Positions 1 to 6,635 of a stretch of DNA of 6,635 bases are shown piece by piece; within the stretch, counting starts at the first letter, position 1; each line of letters starts with the position of its first letter. Source of the DNA: Trueperella sp. (GTDB lineage: Bacteria > Actinomycetota > Actinomycetes > Actinomycetales > Actinomycetaceae). Below the pieces are notes generated by a model. The model was not told where the DNA came from. It worked only from the letters and a program-made list of their open reading frames with translations, and did not search any database. The stretch spans positions 1-6,635 of the forward strand of contig JAAYGH010000198.1 of the NCBI GenBank assembly GCA_012727825.1, in the 5' to 3' direction. A program made the position numbers and the translations under genes.

Positions 1-221
1 CAGATTACCCGCACGTGACCCGGGTGTGACGGAGAACTCAGCATGCGGGGGTAGGATGCCGAGCAACGATGACGTCGGACCACCAGGTCCCCCGGGAGAC
101 CGGAGTTCCTGGAGGTTCGGCTTCTTCTGTGTCACAGCAGACACGCACCACGTGAAAGCGCGGCACGTCACTACACAACGGATCGTCCGGCACGTACCTG
201 CCGGTGGAGGGACCATTCAAA
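1..221. other. non-coding leader upstream of the sugar ATPase gene
   Basis: I see no convincing gene here. The short reading frames on both strands lack recognisable protein character. The stretch contains several short dyads: GGACC-ACCA-GGTCC at 77-90, a 16-bp near-palindrome at 86-101 with one mismatched pair around CCCGGG, CACGTG at 149-154, and a hairpin directly before the ribosome binding site (listed separately). A TAGGAT hexamer at 52-57 resembles actinobacterial -10 elements. The nearest -35-like match (TGTGAC, 25-30) is 21 bases upstream of it, which is too far, so no promoter is called. Confidence 0.5.
187..204 (+). promoter_or_regulatory. small hairpin next to the msiK-like ribosome binding site
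   Basis: CCGGCA at 187-192 and TGCCGG at 199-204 are perfect inverted copies around a 6-base loop. The right arm ends two bases before the Shine-Dalgarno GGAGGG at 206-211. It could be an mRNA hairpin influencing ribosome access or a DNA operator half-site pair. Nothing in the sequence decides between these, and a 6-bp GC-rich dyad can arise by chance. Confidence 0.3.
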
Positions 222-1430
222 ATGGCGACTGTAACCTTTGAAAACGCTTCGCGCGTTTACCCCGGATCAACCACTCCTGCTGTTGATTCCTTGAGCCTCG
301 AAGTTCAAGACGGCGAGTTCCTCGTACTCGTGGGCCCATCTGGCTCTGGAAAATCCACGGCGCTGCGCATGCTCGCAGGCCTTGAGGATGTCAACTCTGG
401 TCGCATCTACATCGGCGACCGCGACGTCACCGACGTCACCCCGAAGGATCGCGATATCGCGATGGTTTTCCAGAACTACGCCCTCTACCCGCACATGACC
501 GTTGCGGGCAATATGGGCTTCGCTCTCAAGATCGCTGGCGAGGATAAGGACGTGATCCGCGAACGCGTCGAAGAAGCAGCGCGCATCCTCGACCTCGAGC
601 CCTATCTCGAGCGCAAGCCCAAGGCCCTGTCGGGTGGTCAGCGTCAGCGCGTGGCCATGGGCCGCGCCATCGTCCGTAAGCCACAGGTCTTCCTCATGGA
701 CGAGCCGCTATCAAACCTTGATGCCAAGCTGCGCGTTCAGACCCGTACGCAGATTGCGTCACTCCAGCGTTCGCTCGGGGTCACCACCGTCTACGTCACT
801 CACGATCAGACCGAGGCACTGACGATGGGCGACCGCATCGCGGTGCTTAAGGACGGCATCCTCCAGCAGGTTGCTTCCCCTGCCGAGATGTTCTCACGCC
901 CAGCCAACGCTTTCGTTGCTGGCTTCATCGGCTCGCCGGCAATGAATCTCGGCGATTGGCGCATCGACGGCAATCGTGCAGTGTTCGGCGATGCCTCGTT
1001 TGACCTTCCCACCGACGTTCTCGAGGCCGTCCGTGGCGACGCCAGGGTCACCGTTGGTCTGCGCCCCGAGGCTCTCGAACTATCGCCGGATCAGACGGGC
1101 ATGCCCGTCAAGGTCACGTTCGTCGAATCGCTCGGCTCGGACGCCTACATTTACGGCACCGTCGTCGGCGCTGACCGCGAAGACGGCAACTTCGGATCGG
1201 GTGACGCCTCCGAGACACTCGTCATCCGCATCGAGCCCTACGACATTCCGAAGGCTGGCGAGGTCGTGTACGTGCGACCGCGCGGCGAGTACACCCACTT
1301 CTTCTCGACCACCACAGGCGCGCGCATCGATTCCTCGGTGAACGAGTTCTCGATGGTTGATGTCGATAACGTTTCCGCCGAGCCGACCATCCACGACGAA
1401 GGCCCGGCTGACGAGGTCGTCACGGAGTAA
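222..1430 (+). CDS. msiK: ABC transporter ATP-binding protein, MsiK/UgpC (MalK) type sugar-import ATPase
   Basis: This is a 402-residue cytoplasmic ATPase of the MalK/UgpC/MsiK group, which powers uptake of oligosaccharides or glycerol phosphate. All nucleotide-binding motifs are intact: Walker A GPSGSGKST (38-46), Q-loop MVFQ (Q84), signature LSGGQ (136-140), Walker B VFLMDEP (156-162), D-loop SNLD (164-167) and switch histidine H194. Residues from about 240 to 360 form the TOBE-type regulatory part. The protein ends in an acidic tail (about 369-402), longer than I expect for this roughly 380-residue family. The ATG at 222 is chosen over the in-frame GTG at 204 because GGAGGG (206-211) lies 10 bases before it and MATVTF matches the usual family N-terminus. 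No permease or solute-binding gene adjoins it, which fits the Streptomyces MsiK model of one ATPase serving several sugar importers. The family is certain; the specific symbol is an inference from context. Confidence 0.93.
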   Translation: MATVTFENASRVYPGSTTPAVDSLSLEVQDGEFLVLVGPSGSGKSTALRMLAGLEDVNSGRIYIGDRDVTDVTPKDRDIAMVFQNYALYPHMTVAGNMGFALKIAGEDKDVIRERVEEAARILDLEPYLERKPKALSGGQRQRVAMGRAIVRKPQVFLMDEPLSNLDAKLRVQTRTQIASLQRSLGVTTVYVTHDQTEALTMGDRIAVLKDGILQQVASPAEMFSRPANAFVAGFIGSPAMNLGDWRIDGNRAVFGDASFDLPTDVLEAVRGDARVTVGLRPEALELSPDQTGMPVKVTFVESLGSDAYIYGTVVGADREDGNFGSGDASETLVIRIEPYDIPKAGEVVYVRPRGEYTHFFSTTTGARIDSSVNEFSMVDVDNVSAEPTIHDEGPADEVVTE

Positions 1431-1450
1431 AAGTTCTCGACTATTTGATC

Positions 1451-1493
1451 ACGCCGCCGGAGCCCGGGTTCGTCAACCGCGCTCCGGCGTCGT
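1451..1493 (+). terminator. hairpin terminator-like structure after the ATPase gene
   Basis: CGCCGGAGC (1455-1463) pairs perfectly with GCTCCGGCG (1481-1489). One mismatch outward, three more pairs form (1451-1453 with 1491-1493), and GGTT (1467-1470) pairs with AACC (1475-1478) inside the loop. It begins 21 bases after the stop codon. There is no run of T after the stem, so it is either a U-poor intrinsic terminator of the kind common in high-GC actinobacteria or an mRNA 3'-end stabiliser. It lies just before the ribosome binding site of the next gene and suggests the two genes are only partly co-transcribed. Confidence 0.6.
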
Positions 1494-1517
1494 AATCTGT
1501 TGTGGGAAGGAGGGACC

Positions 1518-2858
1518 ATGATTCGATCACTGCAGATTACGTCTGCGCAGGTAGAGCCCGCGTTGCTGGATTTGCCGTGGGGCATACCGCTCGAGGAATG
1601 GCCCTCCGATGTGATCGATGCGCTCCCTCGGGGCATCTCCCGGCACATCGTTCGCTTTGCCTATCTGGGCGGCCAAGTGGTGGCGGTGAAAGAGATTGGC
1701 GAGACCGTTGCCTACCACGAGTACGAAATGTTGCGCGATTTAAATCGCTTGGATGCGCCATGCGTCGAACCTCTTGCCGTTATTACTGGGCGGTTTGATG
1801 ATGCTGGGGAGCCACTGAACGCCGCGCTTGTGACGCGACACCTCGATTTTTCACTGCCCTATCGCTCCCTGTTCGGCCAAGCGGTGATGCGCATCGATAC
1901 CGTTCGAAGACTCATTGACGCACTGGCTGTTCTCATAGTGCGGTTACATCTGCTCGGCTTTTTCTGGGGAGACGTCTCGCTGTCGAATACTCTGTTTAGG
2001 CGCGACGCCGGCGAATTTTCCGCCTATCTTGTGGACGCGGAGACGGGCGAGCTTGAGGACAATCTTTCTGAGCGCAAGCGCCATTATGATATCGACGTTG
2101 CTCGCACGAACATTATTGGCGAACTGATGGATCTCCAGGCCGGCGGGATTCTTGATCCTGAATTCGACTCGATTGCCGTTGGCGATAGATTCTTTGCACG
2201 CTACCAAGAACTGTGGGACGAACTGACGAGTGAGGAATCCTTCCAGCTCAGCGAGCGCTGGCGGGTCGATGCTCGCATTCGCAGACTGAACGATCTCGGA
2301 TTCGAGGTTGGCGAATTGTCGATGTCCACCGACATAGGCGGCACGACGATTTCCATCCAACCGAAGGTTGTGGATCCCGGACACTACTCGCGCAAGATGA
2401 TGCGCCTGACCGGCCTCGACGTTGAAGAACTGCAGGCCAGACGCATGATGAACGACATCGAGTCGTATCGCGCCGTCACGGGCAAGTCGAACATGCCCTT
2501 GGAAATCGTGGCACACGAGTGGATCATGAATGTGTACGAACCGACCATTCAGGCAGTTCCGCCCGAGTTCCGCACCAAGTTGCAGCCCGCTCAGCTTTTC
2601 CACGAGATCCTCGAACATCGCTGGTACATCAGTGAACAACAGGGCAACGACGTGCCGATGTCTACGGCCGTGGACGCGTATGTATCCGACGTACTTGCCC
2701 ATCGCCGCGATGAGGCTCGATTGATTGGTCGCGACGATGCGGACGAGGCCGACGATACAGGCGATACTGACGGGGTGCGCGATGCGGACGGGGTGGGCGA
2801 TACGGACGGGGTGGGCGATACGGACGATACGAACATCGTTGATACCGCCCTGGAATAA
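1518..2858 (+). CDS. DUF4032 protein with kinase-like N-terminal domain
   Basis: A 446-residue soluble protein with no signal peptide or membrane segment. The N-terminal half resembles lipopolysaccharide-kinase/protein-kinase folds: VAVKEI (K58) as the ATP lysine, HEYE (E68) as a candidate helix-C glutamate, WGDVSLSN (D152, N157) as the catalytic loop and VDAET (D173) in place of DFG. The second half (roughly 195-390) corresponds to the DUF4032 region. The last 40 residues are an acidic repeat tail (D-T-D-G-V-G units). The start at ATG 1518 is supported by AAGGAGGG (1507-1514), a close but usable spacing. A TTG at 1500 is in frame but lies upstream of that site, and the family typically begins near the ALLDLPW motif (15-21). 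Substrate and function are unknown; kinase activity is inferred from the motifs only. It follows the sugar ATPase on the same strand, separated by a hairpin. Confidence 0.88.
   Translation: MIRSLQITSAQVEPALLDLPWGIPLEEWPSDVIDALPRGISRHIVRFAYLGGQVVAVKEIGETVAYHEYEMLRDLNRLDAPCVEPLAVITGRFDDAGEPLNAALVTRHLDFSLPYRSLFGQAVMRIDTVRRLIDALAVLIVRLHLLGFFWGDVSLSNTLFRRDAGEFSAYLVDAETGELEDNLSERKRHYDIDVARTNIIGELMDLQAGGILDPEFDSIAVGDRFFARYQELWDELTSEESFQLSERWRVDARIRRLNDLGFEVGELSMSTDIGGTTISIQPKVVDPGHYSRKMMRLTGLDVEELQARRMMNDIESYRAVTGKSNMPLEIVAHEWIMNVYEPTIQAVPPEFRTKLQPAQLFHEILEHRWYISEQQGNDVPMSTAVDAYVSDVLAHRRDEARLIGRDDADEADDTGDTDGVRDADGVGDTDGVGDTDDTNIVDTALE
2763..2826 (+). repeat. 18-bp tandem repeat inside the DUF4032 gene
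   Basis: Three 18-base units start at 2763, 2781 and 2799; the consensus is close to GATACGGACGGGGTGGGC. A partial fourth unit (2817-2826) follows. The second and third units differ at a single base. Because 18 is a multiple of three, copy-number change keeps the reading frame. The units encode D-T/A-D-G-V-G/R, making the acidic C-terminal tail of the protein. Confidence 0.9.
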
Positions 2859-2891
2859 GTGGCATTCTGTTGGCCGGGCTCATTCTCGGGC

Positions 2892-3821
2892 TCAGTCGCC
2901 GAACCAATCCCGCACAGTCCGCAAGTGTTTGCGTTGATCAATGAGAGAGTTGAGCATCCGAGTTGTGGCGTTCCAGTAATCCCACACTTGCTCATAACTA
3001 AGACTCACGACGTTGTAGCCCAACTTCTCAATTGCGCCTGCGCGCCATCGGTCTTTGACATACGCGTCTCTGCTTCCGTGATACTCGAACGAGTCCGATT
3101 CAACGACGAGCGATTGTCCGACCAGCGCGTCAACTCGAATGTCTGGTGTGAGCGCTACCTGCTGACGAACCTGCAGCCCGCGGCTCCGAAGATAATGAGC
3201 CACCCTCGTTTCAGTTCCCGATTCAGATCCCAATTGGAAGGCATGGAGCTTCTTTGCCCGAGTTCGTGGGAGCCTCTCCAGCATGGCGAGCACCCATGCC
3301 TCACTCACCTTCTTGAGGTGCAGGGCTGATTCGATCACAATGAGCGCAGTTTCCCAATCGTGGCAACGGACAACTTGTTCGATTGCCTCCTCGACTGACG
3401 CAATTAGCTGCCCTTTATCTCCTTGTTGGCGGTGGACGCATGCCTTGGTGCGGCCTCCCGTTACCTTCCTGACACGGTCACGGACTTCCGAAGATGATTC
3501 GTGCTTATTCACGAGGACGTGCATCTCCGACGGTGGACCGTAGCGGGTTGGGATGTAGGACGTCATTGTGCCGATCGGGTGAGGCTTGCCGTCGAAACCT
3601 AAACGTGGCTTGGGTACCCATAGGCCGTGGAACTGCGCAGCAGATAAACAGCCCACTCGAGTATGGGTTCTGGCCGCTAAAACTAGGGTCTCGTCTGCTC
3701 CATTCGAGGCGTACCAACCGTGACTAACGTGTTGAAGGGTGCCACGTTTGAGGAGCCGACCAATTTTTCGCGGCGTGAGGCCCATAGCATCGAGGTCGGA
3801 GCGACGAAAAATTCTAGGCAT
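2892..3821 (-). CDS. AbiEi-like winged-helix / Vsr-DUF559-like nuclease-fold protein
   Basis: A 309-residue cytoplasmic protein of a two-domain type frequent in actinobacteria. Residues 1-45 (IFRRSDLDAMGL...RGTLQHVSHGWYA) resemble the winged helix of AbiEi antitoxins. Residues 197-290 resemble the DUF559/Vsr endonuclease fold, with E204, D231 (RVDALV), the E241-x-D243 pair, H248 in EYHG and a closing LGYNVVSLSYEQVW. These acidic residues match the PD-(D/E)xK-like core, so catalysis is possible but unproven. The middle section is not recognised. No AbiEii-type toxin or methylase gene adjoins it. The ATG at 3821 is the first in-frame start after a stop codon; no Shine-Dalgarno precedes it, so translation may be leaderless or weak. 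Codon choice appears more A/T-rich than in lysC, hinting at acquisition. It converges with the DUF4032 gene across 33 bases, with no obvious shared terminator. Confidence 0.8.
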   Translation of the reverse strand: MPRIFRRSDLDAMGLTPRKIGRLLKRGTLQHVSHGWYASNGADETLVLAARTHTRVGCLSAAQFHGLWVPKPRLGFDGKPHPIGTMTSYIPTRYGPPSEMHVLVNKHESSSEVRDRVRKVTGGRTKACVHRQQGDKGQLIASVEEAIEQVVRCHDWETALIVIESALHLKKVSEAWVLAMLERLPRTRAKKLHAFQLGSESGTETRVAHYLRSRGLQVRQQVALTPDIRVDALVGQSLVVESDSFEYHGSRDAYVKDRWRAGAIEKLGYNVVSLSYEQVWDYWNATTRMLNSLIDQRKHLRTVRDWFGD

Positions 3822-3924
3822 CCCACTATTGTGACGAATCGGCTCGATTCATCCGGCTGCCACTGTGCCACATGTGGAAAACCCTGCCTGCACGCACCGG
3901 TGGAAAGGTGGTTCCGTTGCCAGG

Positions 3925-4001
3925 CGGACATTTACCGGGAGATTTTCGCGTTTTAAGGCCTTAACGTCGATGGAAACGCTAAAAGTCATGGTAAATGTTC
4001 G
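3925..4001. repeat. nested imperfect inverted repeat, about 77 bp
   Basis: The outer arms ACATTTACC (3928-3936) and GGTAAATGT (3990-3998) are perfect. They extend outward by one G-T wobble and two G-C pairs, to 3925 and 4001. Inner arms at 3943-3953 (TTTTCGCGTTT) and 3974-3984 pair except at one position. The centre includes the 12-bp palindrome TTAAGGCCTTAA (3953-3964). Both sets of arms share nearly the same centre of symmetry (about 3963), so they can form one long hairpin. It is locally A/T-rich. It could be a small non-autonomous element, a structured RNA or a chromosomal extragenic repeat; I do not recognise the family. Confidence 0.6.
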
Positions 4002-4049
4002 GTTGCAAAGATGAAACCCGTCCTCACGGCCCGCGATGGGCTGGCGGCA

Positions 4050-4214
4050 CACGAAAAAGAGTAACCGGAGCACCACAAAGAACAACCGGAGCATCAAAAC
4101 GAGCAACCGGAGCACCGAAAAGGTGGGGGGAGCACCAAAACGAGCAAGCGAAGCACCAAAACGGTGGTGGGAGCACGAAAAAGAGTAACCAGAGCACCAA
4201 AAAGGTGGTGGGAG
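4050..4214. repeat. eight-copy tandem array of alternating 20/21-bp units
   Basis: The units start at 4050, 4071, 4092, 4113, 4133, 4154, 4174 and 4195. Every unit begins with CA(C/T) and an A-rich run and ends with AG. Type A units (21 bases) have an AGCAACCGGAG-like second half; type B units (20 bases) have GGTGGTGGGAG. The order is A A A B A B A B. The last B unit runs straight into the lysC-asd terminator and supplies its left arm. There are no spacers, so this is not a CRISPR array. Read on the minus strand, each B unit contains CACC-T-run-GGTG, a tiny hairpin. Confidence 0.88.
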
Positions 4215-4239
4215 CGAATTCCTTCGCTCCCACCACCTT
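4199..4239 (-). terminator. rho-independent terminator of the lysC-asd operon
   Basis: The left arm (4202-4218) and right arm (4223-4239) are perfect 17-bp inverted copies around a TTCC loop (GGAA in the transcript). In the minus-strand transcript the stem is followed at once by five U (A-run at 4199-4203, two of which overlap the stem). It begins 15 bases past the asd stop codon. It is an unusually complete intrinsic terminator for a high-GC genome. The far arm and U-tract form the first unit of the tandem array beyond it. Confidence 0.92.
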
Positions 4240-4253
4240 GATCAGTACGTAAA

Positions 4254-6580
<2,327 letters not shown>

Positions 6581-6635
6581 ATCAACTCCTTGTTATACGT
6601 GTTGTTCATCGTAGTTCAGCGACGCAGAGTGAGAC

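Larger units (their letters stand above)
3822..4253. other. 432-bp gene-free interval rich in repeats
   Basis: No gene is supported here. Reading frames across it are low-complexity products of the repeats (for example TGAPKR-like or FFVL-like strings), and the mix of 20- and 21-base units shifts their frame. From the nuclease-like gene outward it holds a 10-bp palindrome CCACATGTGG (3868-3877), CACCGGTG (3895-3902), a nested dyad (3925-4001), an eight-unit tandem array (4050-4214) and the lysC-asd terminator (4199-4239). The promoter of the nuclease-like gene must lie here or further upstream, but I see no clear -35/-10 pair. Confidence 0.8.

Noticed and set aside
52..57. TAGGAT as -10 promoter element for the sugar ATPase gene
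   Set aside because: The only -35-like hexamer is 21 bases upstream and the resulting leader would be about 160 bases; there is too little support to call it.
204..221. GTG at 204 as start of the sugar ATPase
   Set aside because: It would place the Shine-Dalgarno inside the coding region and add MEGPFK before the well-conserved MATVTF start.
1944..2702. Long minus-strand reading frame opposite the DUF4032 gene (252 codons)
   Set aside because: It is an antisense shadow; the plus-strand product has clear family motifs and a ribosome binding site.
2859..2891. Bidirectional terminator between the convergent genes
   Set aside because: The GGGCTC copies around 2877-2893 are direct, not inverted, so no stem of useful length forms.
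3868..3877. CCACATGTGG palindrome as operator of the nuclease-like gene
   Set aside because: It is a single short palindrome without a second copy or recognisable promoter overlap; chance is likely.
3849..4115. Minus-strand reading frame of 88 codons with a hydrophobic start (MLRLLVLMLRLFF)
   Set aside because: The hydrophobic stretch is a translation of the repeat units, no ribosome binding site was noted, and it lies downstream of a strong terminator and spans the nested dyad.
4050..4214. Possible CRISPR array
   Set aside because: The units are directly adjacent with no unique spacers, and no cas-like gene is nearby.
3995..4252. Plus-strand reading frame of 85 codons across the repeat array
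   Set aside because: It is low-complexity and repeat-derived. The alternation of 20- and 21-base units changes the frame, so the peptide does not repeat consistently, and the frame runs through the terminator of the opposite-strand operon.
6592..6597. TATAAC (minus strand) as the lysC -10 element
   Set aside because: It would place the transcription start on or inside the Shine-Dalgarno AAGGAG, which is incompatible with the well-supported GTG start.

Overview
The window looks like a chromosomal segment of a moderately high-GC actinobacterium. Three things point there: a stand-alone MsiK/UgpC-type sugar ABC ATPase, a DUF4032 protein (a family known to me mainly from Actinobacteria), and an aspartokinase/aspartate-semialdehyde dehydrogenase pair that reads like those of Corynebacterium, Streptomyces and Actinomyces relatives. 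An Actinomycetaceae-type host (Actinomyces, Trueperella or Arcanobacterium) is my best guess. That is an inference from protein flavour, not from a marker gene.

Layout, left to right. Positions 1-221 are a gene-free leader with several short inverted repeats. Positions 222-1430 (+) encode the sugar-transport ATPase, followed by a strong hairpin at 1451-1493. Positions 1518-2858 (+) encode a DUF4032 protein with a kinase-like N-terminal half and an acidic C-terminal tail built from an 18-bp tandem repeat. Positions 2892-3821 (-) converge on it and encode an orphan protein with an AbiEi-like N-terminal winged helix and a Vsr/DUF559-like nuclease fold at the C-terminus. Positions 3822-4253 are non-coding and the most unusual part of the window. 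They hold a nested dyad at 3925-4001, eight tandem 20/21-bp repeats at 4050-4214, and a rho-independent terminator with a perfect 17-bp stem whose arm has the same sequence as one of the repeat types. Positions 4254-6580 (-) are the lysC-asd operon, with a 4-bp ATGA stop/start overlap.

How the genes work together: LysC and Asd catalyse the first two steps of the aspartate pathway, which leads to diaminopimelate/lysine, threonine and methionine, and the terminator at 4199-4239 closes that operon. The sugar ATPase has no permease or binding protein beside it, which fits an ATPase shared among several carbohydrate importers. The nuclease-like gene has no partner toxin or methylase in view. No tRNA, rRNA, CRISPR array or intact mobile element was recognised. 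No complete new system is evident; the best leads are the repeat array fused to the lysC-asd terminator and the two poorly characterised proteins.
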